Shown: positions 1 through 8,927, counted from the stretch's first letter. The stretch: 57,416 bases of DNA from DATAGF01 sp963813355 (GCA_963813355.1 CAWEYS010000003.1:1-57416), one strand, 5' to 3'. Numbers and translations are program-made. The notes: generated by a model not told the origin, from the sequence alone.

Positions 1-59
1 TCCGCGCGTTCCGGCGGCACGTGTCTGCGGCGGGACCCGGGCGGCGAGGTTCCGCGCTC

Positions 60-1283
60 GTGACCCACCTGGCCCTCAAGGACGACCTCCTCGACGCGCA
101 GCTCCTGCGCGCGGTGGGGGCCGCGCCCTACGGCGGGGCGGACGTCGGCGAGTGCCTGGCGACCGCCCGCCGGGTGAAGGGCACCGACCTCGACAGCTGG
201 CACGACGAGTGGCTGCGGACCGCCGAGGCCGTCTCGGCCCTCGCCGAGGAGGCCGAGCGGGACGGCCGGCGCGAGACGGCCCGCCTCGCCCACCTGAGGG
301 CGTGCACCTACTTCCGGACCGCCGGCGTCATGCTCATGGGCGTGCCCCTCGACCCACGCCTCGTGGCGAGCAACGCCCGCCAGACCGAGGCGTTCCGCCG
401 GGCCGCCGCGCTCATGGAGACGCCGCCCGAGATCCTCGAGATCCCGTTCGAGGGGACGACGCTGCCCGGCTACTTCTTCCGCGTCGACGGCGACCCGCGC
501 CCGCGCGCGACGGCGCTGCTGACCGGCGGCTACGACGGGACCGTCGAGGAGCTCTATTTCTGGAACGGCGCGGCGGCGCTCGCCCGCGGCTACAACGTGC
601 TCGCCTTCGACGGCCCCGGGCAGGGGGGCGCGCTGCTCCAGCAGGGCCTCACCATGCGCGCCGACTGGGAGAACGTGGTCGGGCCGGTGATGGACCACCT
701 GCTGGCCCGCGCCGACGTCGACCCGGACCGCGTCGCCCTCATCGGCCTCAGCCTGGGCGCCCACCTGGCCCCGCGGGCGGCCAGCGGCGAGCATCGCCTG
801 GCCGCGTGCATCGCCGACTGCGGCGCGTTCGACCTCCACGCGGCCGCCATGGCGCGCCTCCCCGGCCCCCTGGCCCGCGGTCTGGAGCACGGCAACCGCG
901 CCGCCGCCGCGACGGTGCGCGAGATGCTGGAGCACGCGATGGCGGGCGCCACCTCGGGGTGGGGGCTGCGGCGCGGGCTGCTCGTCCACGGCCTGGACGA
1001 TCCCCTCGAGCTGTTCGAGGCCATGAGGGACTACAGCCTCGCGGGGCGGGCCGAGAAGATCCGCTGCCCGACCTGGGTCTGCAACGCCGAGGGCGACGCG
1101 ATCAGCGCGACCGCGCCCCAGCTGGTCGACGCGCTGACGTGCGAGGGGGAGCTCGTCACCTTCACGGCCGCCGAGGGCGCCGACGACCACTGCGAGACGG
1201 GCGCCCGCACCCTCTACCACGCCCGCTCGTTCGGCTGGCTCGACGCCCGGCTGCGCCCCTGGGAGGCCAGTCCTACGAGCTGA
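60..1283 (+). CDS. alpha/beta hydrolase
   Basis: Probable serine hydrolase of the alpha/beta fold, resembling single-domain dipeptidyl-peptidase/FrsA-like esterases with a helical N-terminal cap. The nucleophile elbow GLSLG (Ser about 231), an acidic residue in EGDAIS (Asp about 346) and His about 377 in DDHCETGA form a plausible catalytic triad in the right order. LAFDGPGQGG at about residue 180 fits the oxyanion-hole region. I chose GTG 60 because a GCGAGG sequence lies about 10 nt upstream and the product begins sensibly (VTHLALKDDLL); an in-frame GTG at 21 is possible, and the window edge leaves the upstream context unknown. The end overlaps the convergent gene at 1273 by 11 bp. The substrate cannot be read from the sequence. 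Confidence 0.85.
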   Translation: MTHLALKDDLLDAQLLRAVGAAPYGGADVGECLATARRVKGTDLDSWHDEWLRTAEAVSALAEEAERDGRRETARLAHLRACTYFRTAGVMLMGVPLDPRLVASNARQTEAFRRAAALMETPPEILEIPFEGTTLPGYFFRVDGDPRPRATALLTGGYDGTVEELYFWNGAAALARGYNVLAFDGPGQGGALLQQGLTMRADWENVVGPVMDHLLARADVDPDRVALIGLSLGAHLAPRAASGEHRLAACIADCGAFDLHAAAMARLPGPLARGLEHGNRAAAATVREMLEHAMAGATSGWGLRRGLLVHGLDDPLELFEAMRDYSLAGRAEKIRCPTWVCNAEGDAISATAPQLVDALTCEGELVTFTAAEGADDHCETGARTLYHARSFGWLDARLRPWEASPTS

Positions 1284-1798
1284 GCCGGCCGCTCTCCTCG
1301 TGGGCCATGCTCTCGCGCTCCGTCAGGGCCGTCGGGACCAGCGCGAGGCGCCCGCGGTCGATCGCGGCGCGCTGGGCCACGGCGCGCGCCATGAGGTCGG
1401 GCAGGTCGAGCTCACCGATGGCCGGGCCCGGGTCGGGGATCACGGCCAGCGACTCCCACAGGCAGCGCTTGCCCTCGATGCCGAGCGAGAGGGTCTCGAG
1501 CGCGAGCATCGTCCCGAGCTCCTGGTCCCCGGTGGTGGCGCCGCTGAACTTCAGGCTGCTCGCCTTCTCGGCCATCCAGGTGAGGCCCTGCTTGACCGGG
1601 TTCCCCGAGGTGTCCAGCCGCTCCATCAGCCCCTCGAGGGTCTCACGGTCCCGCTCGATCTCGTCCGCGACGGCGGCCACGACCTCGCCGAGCGGCGTGC
1701 CCGCCGTCTGCGACTCGAGCCGCCGGGCGAGGTCGAGCCCCATCCTCGAGCCCGGCCAGATGGTCGTTGAGGTACACGTCCAGCGCCTTCTGAGCCAT
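1273..1798 (-). CDS. hypothetical protein with one frame break (helical)
   Basis: A gene of about 174 codons read in two frames. The N-terminus begins at ATG 1798 with GGAGG 8 nt upstream (MAQKALDVYLNDHLAGLEDG). The rest lies in another frame (GLDLARRLESQ onward). Removing one C from the run 1738-1741 joins the halves cleanly, so this is a +1 indel in a homopolymer. The product looks all-helical, with alternating acidic and Leu residues and a conserved-looking YLNDHLAG start. It resembles small ferritin-like or helical-bundle hypothetical proteins of actinobacteria, but I cannot name a family with confidence and see no metal-binding motif. It is convergent with the hydrolase and divergent from the lipoprotein gene. 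Confidence 0.65.
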
Positions 1799-1984
1799 GG
1801 CCCCGGCCTCCAGTGTCGGTCGCGGCGTCCGGGCCGCGCAGTCCCGGTGCTACCCGAGGCCGGCGCGGCCCAACCCGGGCTCCGCCGGGATGTGCGCGGC
1901 CGATCCCGGTTGGGCGCCCCGGCGGGCGGGTAATGAGCGCCCACCCCCGAGGAAGGACGCTCCGCCGCCCCGACCCGCAACCAC

Positions 1985-2419
1985 GTGAGGAGCCCGAGCC
2001 GGCCACGACGCGCGATGGTCGCGGCGGTCGGGGGCGCCGCGCTGGCCCTCTCCCTGCTCGCCGGCTGCAGCTCCGAGGATGTGACGGGCGAGCCCGAGGA
2101 CATCGGGGAGCTGGTCCACGTGGTCGCAGCCGGCTCCGACTGCGTGCACGACCCCGGGGCCGGCCGGGTCACCTTCCGCGTGCGCCTGGCCAACACGGGC
2201 AGCGGAGACCGCACCGTGACGGTCACCCCGCTCATGGTCGCCGTGGGCGGGCGGCGGATCGGCTCGGCGCTCGACAGCCTCACGGTCACCGTCCCCGGCG
2301 GCGGCGAGGCCGACGGGGAGCTGACCGTCGACGCGGCCCCGGACGATCTCGAGAGCTGCGCCGTGCGCATCGACTCCGAAGACGACGTGCCCGTCGCCCG
2401 GCGGACGGCGCCGGGCTGA
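1985..2419 (+). CDS. small secreted lipoprotein
   Basis: A 144-aa protein with a basic N-terminus, a hydrophobic stretch and the lipobox LLAGC (Cys about 28), so it should be a diacylglycerol-anchored lipoprotein outside the membrane. The mature part has alternating beta-rich segments (VTFRVRLANTGSGDRTVTV) like a DUF4352/immunoglobulin-type beta sandwich. Two further Cys (about 51 and 124) could form a disulfide. The start is GTG 1985; ATG 2015 is an alternative that would leave a shorter n-region. The function is unknown. It is convergent with the reductase gene 5 bp downstream. Confidence 0.7.
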   Translation: MRSPSRPRRAMVAAVGGAALALSLLAGCSSEDVTGEPEDIGELVHVVAAGSDCVHDPGAGRVTFRVRLANTGSGDRTVTVTPLMVAVGGRRIGSALDSLTVTVPGGGEADGELTVDAAPDDLESCAVRIDSEDDVPVARRTAPG

Positions 2420-2424
2420 CGCGC

Positions 2425-3063
2425 TCAGCGCAGCAGGGCGAAGGCGTGGGTCCACTCGTTGCTCAGGAGCCCCGGGATGCACCAGAGCATGCAGAGGGGC
2501 TCGATCGCGCGGGCGGCCTCCACGCCGCCCATGTCGGCGACGTCCCAGCCGAACTGGTCGAGGATCTCGCCCGCCGTGCCCTTCGCCGCCGCGTCGTCGC
2601 CGCAGATGAACATCGTGGGCCGGCGGCCCCCGAAGTCGGGATCCACCATGCGGGCGTTGCCGACCGAGCTGAAGCACTTGACGAGGTGGGCGCCCGGGAC
2701 GTCGCGCTGGAGCCGCTCCATCAGCGAGTCGTCGAGGCTCGTGAAGTAGTGGAGCACGCCGTTGTCCGGCGGCGCGTCGGCGAGCGGGTTCGTCGTGTCG
2801 AGCACCGGCTTGCCGGCGAGGTTCTCCGTCCCGGCGAGACGCAGGACGTCCTGCGCGATGCTGCCCTTGACCGCCAGCACGAGCACCTGGCCGAAGGCCG
2901 CCGCGTCGGCGAATGACCCGATCGCCGCCGAGGGGTTCGCCGCCGCCCAGTCGGCGAGCTTCGAGGGGTCGCGCGTCCCCAGCATCACCTCGTGGCCGTG
3001 GGCCAGGAAGCCCGCGCCCAGCGTCTGCGCCACCTCCCCGGATCCCAGGATTCCGACCTTCAT
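2425..3063 (-). CDS. F420/NADP-type oxidoreductase (NADP-binding)
   Basis: A 212-aa cytosolic dinucleotide-binding protein of the NADPH:F420 reductase-like family. The N-terminus MKVGILGSGEVAQTLGAGF carries the Rossmann GxGxxA pattern, followed by LGTRDPSKL, where the Thr-Arg suits binding of the NADP phosphate. VLAVKGSIA and LDTTNPLAD are the later strands typical of the family. GAHLVKCFSSVGNARMVDP matches the conserved substrate region. The family transfers hydride between NADP(H) and coenzyme F420 or related acceptors; the real acceptor here is not shown. ATG 3063 has GAGGAGGCGG about 5 nt upstream. It is divergent from the methyltransferase. Confidence 0.85.
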   Translation of the reverse strand: MKVGILGSGEVAQTLGAGFLAHGHEVMLGTRDPSKLADWAAANPSAAIGSFADAAAFGQVLVLAVKGSIAQDVLRLAGTENLAGKPVLDTTNPLADAPPDNGVLHYFTSLDDSLMERLQRDVPGAHLVKCFSSVGNARMVDPDFGGRRPTMFICGDDAAAKGTAGEILDQFGWDVADMGGVEAARAIEPLCMLWCIPGLLSNEWTHAFALLR

Positions 3064-3159
3064 CGTCCCGCCTCCTCGTCGTCGGGGAGCGACGTCCCCG
3101 CTGAGCCGGGACGGTCTATCAGGGCGCCGCCCCGCCAGGTCCGGGCTCCCGGCGTTCGG

Positions 3160-3165
3160 TAGCGT
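3160..3165 (+). promoter_or_regulatory. -10 element of leaderless methyltransferase gene
   Basis: TAGCGT lies 7 nt before GTG 3173, the spacing expected when transcription starts at the start codon. No clear -35 is visible. Confidence 0.45.
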
Positions 3166-3172
3166 CGTGTCA

Positions 3173-3982
3173 GTGGAGCCACCTCCGCCACCGCTCGCGG
3201 CCGAGAGCTTCGACCGGAGCGCCCAGGTCTACGACGGCCACGTCGCCGTCAACCGCGCCGGCGCGCGCCGGCTCGTCGCGTCGGTGCCCGACGGCCGGTA
3301 CCCCCGCCTCCTCGACGTCGGCTGCGGGACGGGGTTCGCCTCGCTCGAGGCAATCCCGCGGCTCGGCGTCGAGCGCGTCGTCGGGGTGGACGCCTCGGCG
3401 TCCATGCTCGACGTGTTCCGCGAGCGGCTGCGGGACTTCCCGGGCGTCCGCGCCGAGCTGCAGGCGAGCGACGTCCTCCACATGCGGGTCGAGGACGCGG
3501 GGGCCGACCTGGTGCTGTGCACCATGGCCCTCCACTGGTTCACCGAGCGCGGCGCGGCCATCGAGCGCATGGCCCGCGCCATCGCGCCGGGCGGGGTCCT
3601 CGGCATCCTGGCCCCCGGGCCGGCGCACGACCGCGAGACCGTCGCGCTCGTGCGCGCGACCGGCGACCCCATCCTCGCCCGCCTGGCGGACTCGATCGAG
3701 GACAACGAGATCGACCCCGACGCCCTCGTCGCCCACCTCGCGGCGGCGGGCCTCGCGCCCGAGGACGTCTGGACCGAGACGCGCCACCGCGTCACGACGC
3801 CCGCCGCCTACGGGGCGCGCATGGAGGCGGTCGCGAGCCACCTCTGGAGCGATCTGCCGGCCGACGAGCAGGCCTCGGTCCTCGCGCGCATGTACGCGCT
3901 GTTCGGCAGCGCCACCGACGACGACGGCGCCTATCGCTACCGGTTCGTGAAGACCTTCGCGATCGCCCGGCGGGGCCGCTGA
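3173..3982 (+). CDS. SAM-dependent methyltransferase (class I)
   Basis: About 269 aa, class I Rossmann methyltransferase. Motif I is LLDVGCGTGFASLEA (about 45-59); the acidic residue ending strand 2 is in VVGVDASASML. DVLHMRVEDAGADLVLCTMALHWF covers motifs II and III, with the HWF segment common in UbiE/trans-aconitate-type enzymes. IAPGGVLGIL is the post-motif strand. The small-molecule substrate is not predictable. I chose GTG 3173 because it sits 7 nt after a -10 element (leaderless); GTG 3167 is also in frame. It ends 2 bp before the convergent LiaF-like gene. Confidence 0.85.
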   Translation: MEPPPPPLAAESFDRSAQVYDGHVAVNRAGARRLVASVPDGRYPRLLDVGCGTGFASLEAIPRLGVERVVGVDASASMLDVFRERLRDFPGVRAELQASDVLHMRVEDAGADLVLCTMALHWFTERGAAIERMARAIAPGGVLGILAPGPAHDRETVALVRATGDPILARLADSIEDNEIDPDALVAHLAAAGLAPEDVWTETRHRVTTPAAYGARMEAVASHLWSDLPADEQASVLARMYALFGSATDDDGAYRYRFVKTFAIARRGR

Positions 3983-3984
3983 TC

Positions 3985-4311
3985 TCAGCCCGCCGGCGCC
4001 TCCGAAGGCTTGATCGTGACGCCGCCGAGAATGGCGAAGGCGCGGACCCGGATCGTGGGCCCGTCGCCCGGCGGCACCTGGACGTCACGGCCGCCGAGCA
4101 GGCTGAGCCCGCTGAGCGCGACCCGAGCGCCCGGCGGCACCCGCACGTCGATGCCCCCGAGGATGGCGACCGCCGTGAGACGCGCGTCGTCGCCTGGGGG
4201 TGCCGCGCCGAGGTCGAGGTCCCCGCCCCCGAACAGCGCCAGCGCGGTCTGCCGCCTCCATCCGGGCGGGGGCGGGCTCTTCGAGAACCCTCCGAACAGG
4301 GCGGCGTTCAT
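3985..4311 (-). CDS. LiaF-like C-terminal domain protein
   Basis: A 108-aa protein made almost entirely of short repeats of the type ALFGGGDLDL, AVAILGGIDVRVPPG, GLSLLGGRDVQVPPG and AFAILGGVTIK. This is the right-handed beta-helix-like pattern of the C-terminal domain of LiaF/YvqF cell-envelope stress proteins and of the DUF1707 group. It lacks the membrane segments of full LiaF and the N-terminal DUF1707 domain, so it is a free-standing repeat domain, probably cytosolic. The start ATG 4311 follows GAGGGAG. It lies 40 bp downstream of the flavin monooxygenase gene on the same strand and may be in its operon. Confidence 0.7.
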   Translation of the reverse strand: MNAALFGGFSKSPPPPGWRRQTALALFGGGDLDLGAAPPGDDARLTAVAILGGIDVRVPPGARVALSGLSLLGGRDVQVPPGDGPTIRVRAFAILGGVTIKPSEAPAG

Positions 4312-4351
4312 GGCGCTCTCCCTCGATCGCCGACGGGCCTGGCCCGGGAGA

Positions 4352-5625
4352 CTACCTCCGCGCCGGTGCCGACACCCGGCGCTCGCGGACCGTGGCGTCG
4401 AGGTGGGTCGCGAGGTGCGCGGTCAGCTCGCGGGCGTCGGCGCGGGCGCCGTCGATCAGGGTCGACTTGCGCCGGCGCAGGAACGGCATGCCCATGAGGT
4501 AGAGCCCCGGGAAGCGGGTCACGCCGCCGTCGTGGATCAGCCGTCCGCGCGGGTTGAGCACCGGCAGCTCGAGCCAGGAGAGGTCCGGGCGGTAGCCGGT
4601 GGCCCACAGGATCGTGCGGATCTCGCCGCTCCGCAGGTCGAGATCCAGCAGCGGGGGCGAGGGCACGGCGGTGGGCGCGAGCCGCTCGGGCGGCTCGCCG
4701 ACGTCGAGGCCGGAGTCGGCGGCCCAGGCGTCCAGGGTGTCGAGCAGCCGCGCGAGCTTGAGGTCGGCCAGCGCGCAGACGTTCGGCAACGAGCCGGAGA
4801 AGAGCGCCCGCCCGTCGCGGATGGCGCTGAGCCGGCCGACGAGCCGCGCCCCGCGGCCGGTGAGCGCGTTGAGGTCGAGCGCCTCGCCGCCGAGCGAGCC
4901 GGCGAGCTGCATCGACGGCAGGCTGCGGGCGCGGACGAGGTCGTCCATCTGGTCGTAGCGCTCGTCGAGGACCCCCGCCGCCTCCATCCACCACAGGATG
5001 TCCGCGCCCCGGTACCGGCGGGGGAGCCGGACCTGCTCGCCGGCCGCGACCGTGACCTGGCGGCCGTGCCGCAGCAGCTCGTCGGCGATCTGCACCCCGC
5101 TCGACGAGGCGCCGACGACCAGGACGCCGCCCTCGGGCAGCCTGCTCCGGGTTCCGGTAGTCCGCCGCCGTCAGGGAGGTGATGCCGGGCGGAACGGCCT
5201 CCCGGACGGCCGGGACCGTCGCGACGTTGCAGGCGCCCGAGGCCACCACGACGGCGTCGGCCGACCAGCTCCCGCCGTCGGTCTCGACGGCATAGCCGCG
5301 CCGGCCCGCCGGGCGCACCGACGTCACCGTCGTGCCCGCGCGGACCGGCGCGGCGCCCTCCGCGGCGTAGGCCTCGACCAGGTCGGCGACCTCGCCCGCG
5401 GTCATGTACCCGTCCGGGTCGGGGCCCGCGTAGGCCGAACCCGGGGAGCCGGGTGAGCCAGTTGGGCGTGAGCAGCCGCAGCGAGTCCCAGCGCTCCGTG
5501 CGCCACGAGTTCGCCACCTCGCCGCGCTCGAGGACCACGTGGTCGATCGAGCGCTCGGCGAGGCAGCGGCTCATGGCCAGCCCGCAGTGGCCGGCTCCGA
5601 CGACCACGACGGGGACGTGGGGCAT
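4352..5625 (-). CDS. FAD/NADPH flavin monooxygenase (two frame breaks)
   Basis: A putative flavoprotein monooxygenase (CzcO/FMO-like) of about 420 residues, split over three frames by two +1 indels. The N-terminus (ATG 5625) has the FAD motif VVVVGAGHCGLAMSRCLAE and ERWDSLRLLTPNW, typical of the family. The second part begins near LPGF at about 5440, where an extra base sits in GGCC 5433-5436. The third starts near 5141 with an extra G before CTGCCC; across that break VLVVGASSSGVQIADEL restores the NADPH-binding GxSxSG motif. ATGYRPDLSW near the C-terminus is the hallmark ATGYxP. It lies 22 bp after the OsmC gene on the same strand. Intact motifs on both sides of each break favour sequence error over decay. 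Confidence 0.75.
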
Positions 5626-5647
5626 CCGTGCGGCTCCCGGTGCCCGG

Positions 5648-6208
5648 CTAGTTGACCTTGACGTTGATGTTGGTCGGGTTGGTGAGGGCGTCGAAGACCG
5701 CCGAGCGCTTCTGCGACTGGGCGATCAGGGCCTCGAGGTCGGCCTGGCTCGCGTCGGCGTCGATGTCGAACTTGACGTCGATCGTGCTGAAGCCGTTGCG
5801 GACGTCGGGGTCGGCGCCGAGGATGCCGTGCAGGTCCATGGCGGCCTCGATCGTGGCCGACACCGACCGCAGCTGGATGCCGCGCTGCTGGGCGATGGCG
5901 GCGGCGCCGGCCGTGAGGCAGCTGCCGAGGGCCACGAGGACGTACTCGGCCGGCGTGATGCCGTTGTCCTCGGACGCGAACAGCAGCGGGTGGTCGGCGT
6001 CGTGGATGAAGGTCGTCCGGTGCTGCTGCTCTCCGCCGAAGCCGTAGAACGACTCCACGCTCGACTTGCTGTGGGTGCCGCGCACCCACGAGGTGGTGGC
6101 GCGCCACTGGAACTCGGCGGCTTCCGGGGTCTCGGCGAGCGCCGCGCGGGCCCCGAGCAGGGCCTCGACGTTGACGCCGTTGTCCACCGGGACGTCGGTG
6201 GTGCTCAT
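5648..6208 (-). CDS. OsmC family protein
   Basis: A 186-aa cytosolic OsmC/Ohr-superfamily protein. ALGSCLTAGAAAIAQQRGI contains the conserved first Cys on the central helix, and YVLVALGSC is the family signature. The region where peroxidases carry the second (resolving) Cys reads KRSAVFDALTNPTNI with no Cys, so two-Cys Ohr-type hydroperoxide chemistry is unlikely; this variant is common among one-Cys OsmC paralogues. The start ATG 6208 has AGGAG 6 nt upstream. It is first in a likely operon with the flavin monooxygenase and LiaF-like genes, which suggests a role in redox or envelope stress (inference). Confidence 0.85.
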   Translation of the reverse strand: MSTTDVPVDNGVNVEALLGARAALAETPEAAEFQWRATTSWVRGTHSKSSVESFYGFGGEQQHRTTFIHDADHPLLFASEDNGITPAEYVLVALGSCLTAGAAAIAQQRGIQLRSVSATIEAAMDLHGILGADPDVRNGFSTIDVKFDIDADASQADLEALIAQSQKRSAVFDALTNPTNINVKVN

Positions 6209-6290
6209 GGTGTGCTCCTGTTCGAGAGACGGGGCGGAAAGCCTACATACCCACGGGTTATCGGGAGAATAAGGGCTCAGCCGGACGCGG

Positions 6291-7692
6291 TCACGCCCCG
6301 CAGCGGTTGACGCTGAGCTGGGCCTGGTCGTGCGCGCTCCCGCGCGGGTCCGCGGCGGTCAGGCGCACAAGGTGCTCGCCGGTCCGCGTGACCCGGAACC
6401 GCATCACGTGCCGGCCGGCGCCGAGCCGCGCTCCCGGCCGCGCCACGGTCCGCCCGGCCCGCGTGACGACCACCGACACGGTCGCCGCGCGCGACAGCGC
6501 GAAGCGCACCGCGACGCCGCGGGGCGGGCAGGCGACGCGGATCCGGGTCAGGCCGTTCACCTCGCCGCGCTGGATGCCCCGCACGAACGAGGCGGCCATG
6601 ACGCGGGGGACGCCGGGCGCGCCGCCGCCGGGGCTGTCGATGAACCGGATGCGCCCGGGAACGGGGTCGGCGACGAGGATCCCCCCGCCCGCCGCCGCGG
6701 CCACCCCCTGCGGCAGCCAGAGGTTCGCCTCCTTCGCCGGGCCCGCGTCCCCCGAGAAGTTGCCCCGGCCGGTGCCCGCGACCAGCTCGATGACGCCGTC
6801 CGGGCGGACTCGCCGGATCTGGTTCACGCTCGCGATCAGCACCGCGCCGCCGGGCGCCTCGGCGACGGCCGCGGGGCGGGGCACGGCGGCGGCCGTCGCC
6901 GGCCCCCCGTCCCCCGAGGGCGCGGTCGAGCCGTTCCCCGCGATCGTCGTGATCGTCCCGTCGGGCGCGACGCGCCGGACCCGGTTGCCGTCGGCGATCA
7001 GGAAGCCGCCGTCGCTTGTCGGGCGCCACGCCGCTGGGGCGCGAGAGGCGCGCGTCGATCGCCGGGCCGCCGTCGCCGGCGAAACCGCGGACGCCGCTCC
7101 CCGCCGCGACGGTCACGGCGCCGGCCCGGTCGACGTGCAGGACGCGGTTGGCCGCGCTCTGGACGACCAGCACGCCGCCGTCGGCCGCCGCGGACAGGCC
7201 GTCCGGGAACTGGACGACCGCGAGGGTCGAGATCACGCCGGCCGGGTCGACGAGCCGGACGCGGTTGTTGCGCTGGTCGGAGATCGCGATGGCCCCGTCC
7301 GGCAGCCGCGCGACCCCTGTCGGGAAATCCAGCCGCGCCGCCGTCGCCGCGCCGCCGTCGCCCGAGAACCCTCCCCGCCCGGTGCCGGCGACCGTCGTGA
7401 TGACCCCGCGCGGCGAGACCCGGCGGACGCGCTGGCGATTGGTCTCGGCGACGAGGTAGCCGCCGTCGGGGGTCGCCGCCACCGCCGTGGGGAAGGTGAG
7501 GCGCGCCAGCCCGGCGGGCCCCCCGTCCCCGGTGGGCGGCGGGATGGAGAGCATCGGGCGCAGGACGAAGCCCGCCCCGGCGACGGAGTAGATCCGCCCC
7601 GTGCTCGCGGCCGCCGTGGCCGGCGCGGCGGCGATCGCGGCGACGAGGACCGCGACGGCGAGCCCGATGCTGCTGAGTCGTGCGCGGCCCAT
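6291..7692 (-). CDS. secreted NHL-repeat beta-propeller protein (one frame break)
   Basis: An exported protein of about 465 residues. It has a signal peptide (hydrophobic run after MGRARLSS, ending near AAAST), then five or more NHL-type blades with the signature GTGRGGFSGDGGAATAARL, each followed by PTGVA and a DG-A-I-SDQRNNRVR strand. The C-terminal 100 residues form a beta-sandwich-like tail (VAVRFALSRAATVSVVV) as in many Solirubrobacterales secreted proteins. A +1 indel (extra T at about 7016-7017 on the plus strand) separates RPSGVAP from SDGGFLIADGN; the blade pattern continues in the new frame. NHL propellers usually mediate binding. It is divergent from the DUF308 gene. Confidence 0.75.
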
Positions 7693-7737
7693 GGGTCGGC
7701 CATCTTGGCACGGCGCCCGGCGGTGCAGGGCCGGCCG

Positions 7738-7766
7738 AGGGTGGGCCCGTGCGGCGGGCCCACCCT
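7738..7766. repeat. perfect 12-bp inverted repeat between divergent genes
   Basis: AGGGTGGGCCCG, a 5-nt loop, then CGGGCCCACCCT, flanked by GGCCGG on both sides so the stem can extend further with a short bulge. There is no T-tract, so it is not a classical terminator. It lies between the NHL gene (start 7692, minus) and the DUF308 gene (start 7862, plus), where no gene end requires termination; a regulatory site or structured transcript is possible. Confidence 0.5.
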
Positions 7767-7849
7767 GAGGCCGGCCGGTCCAGAGCCGGTGGAGTCGCGG
7801 TAGAGCGCCTCGTCGCGCGCGCCGCTGGCGTCGCGGACCGGGCGCCGAT

Positions 7850-7855
7850 TAGGAT
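7850..7855 (+). promoter_or_regulatory. -10 element of leaderless DUF308 gene
   Basis: TAGGAT lies 6 nt before GTG 7862, which fits a transcript starting at or next to the start codon. No convincing -35 is seen. Confidence 0.5.
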
Positions 7856-7861
7856 CGCGTC

Positions 7862-8716
7862 GTGTCCGCGACGGCCCCCACGGAGGGCATGGCCGAGATC
7901 GCCGCCGGCTGGCGGAGCGCCTGGCAGCTCCTCATCGGCGTCGGCGCCCTGCTCGCCGTGCTCGGCCTGGTGGCGATCATCTACCCCGCCGCGGCGACCG
8001 CGACCATCAACATCATGGCCGGCATCTTCCTGATCATCGCCGGCGTCCTGCTCTTCGGCTTCGCCTTCGCCGCCCGGGAGGCCGGTGACGTGATCATCTG
8101 GATCGCGATCGGCGTGCTCGCGATCATCGTGGGCATCGTGTTCCTGTCCGCCCCGGACATCGGCACGGTCACCCTCACGGTCATCCTGGCGGTGTGGTTC
8201 ATCCTCAGCGGCCTGGCCAAGCTCGCGGCCGCCTACGAGCAGCGCGGCCGGACCGGCGTCGGCCTGGTGGCGATCAACGGCGTGATCTCCCTCATCCTGG
8301 GCGCCCTGATCGCGGCCGAGCTGCCCGACGCGGCGGACTGGGCGATCGGCCTCCTGCTGGGGATCATGTTCCTCGTCGACGGCCTGGTCATGATCGTGCT
8401 GGGGCTGGTCGCTGCGGCGACGTCGGCATCGGTCACCTTCACGGTCATCCTGGCTGTGTGGTTCATCCTCAGCGGCCTGGCGAAGCTCGCGGCCGCCTAC
8501 GAGCAGCGCGGCCGGACCGGCGTCGGCCTGGTGGCGATCAACGGCGTGATCTCCCTCATCCTGGGCGCCCTGATCGCGGCCGAGCTGCCCGACGCGGCGG
8601 ACTGGGCGATCGGCCTCCTGCTGGGGATCATGTTCCTGGTCGACGGCCTGGTCATGATCGCGCTGGGGTGGTCGCTGCGGCGCGCCGGCATGACCGCGGC
8701 CGACAGCGTGGCCTGA
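7862..8716 (+). CDS. DUF308/HdeD-like membrane protein with internal duplication
   Basis: A 284-aa integral membrane protein. Helices of the HdeD/DUF308 type are obvious (LLAVLGLVAIIYPAAATA, IFLIIAGVLLFGFAFAARE, IWIAIGVLAIIVGIVFL). Residues about 103-183 (VTLTVILAVWFILSGLAKLA onward) recur almost unchanged 88 residues later. Without the extra copy the protein would be about 196 aa, the usual family length. The duplication adds about three helices and would change the topology parity. GTG 7862 follows a -10 at leaderless spacing. The role of the family is not well defined; HdeD is linked to acid resistance in enterobacteria. Confidence 0.8.
   Translation: MSATAPTEGMAEIAAGWRSAWQLLIGVGALLAVLGLVAIIYPAAATATINIMAGIFLIIAGVLLFGFAFAAREAGDVIIWIAIGVLAIIVGIVFLSAPDIGTVTLTVILAVWFILSGLAKLAAAYEQRGRTGVGLVAINGVISLILGALIAAELPDAADWAIGLLLGIMFLVDGLVMIVLGLVAAATSASVTFTVILAVWFILSGLAKLAAAYEQRGRTGVGLVAINGVISLILGALIAAELPDAADWAIGLLLGIMFLVDGLVMIALGWSLRRAGMTAADSVA
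8168..8419 (+). repeat. intragenic tandem repeat, copy 1 (264-bp period)
   Basis: This copy matches 8432-8682 with only a handful of substitutions and one extra C in CTGGGGCTGGTCGCTG. The period is 264 bp (88 codons), so the frame is kept. Confidence 0.9.
8432..8682 (+). repeat. intragenic tandem repeat, copy 2
   Basis: Second copy of the 264-bp period unit. It ends LGWSLRR, the expected native C-terminus, whereas copy 1 reads LGLVAAA because of the single extra base near 8410. The copies differ at about five or six sites, so this is not a simple duplicated-read artefact. Confidence 0.9.
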
Positions 8717-8927
8717 GCGGCTCGTCACGGCTTCCCTGCCGCCCTGACGATCGAGCTCGCGATCCCCGGCCCGGCCGGCCCGTCTGAGTCCTGGCCGGCC
8801 CGACTCGCGAGCACGACCCCCGCCGGTCTCGGGCGAGGAGCGAGAAGCGTTAGCGGACCATAAGCGCGGTGTCCAAGACTTCGCCGCCGACGCCGTTCCC
8901 GGTGTCGTGACCCGACGAGGTGGCGGG

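Noticed and set aside
152..1933. Long open frame of 593 codons overlapping the first hydrolase gene
   Set aside because: Arg/Pro-rich translation in a shifted frame of a clear alpha/beta hydrolase, then running on across the next gene's antisense strand; typical of GC-rich DNA.
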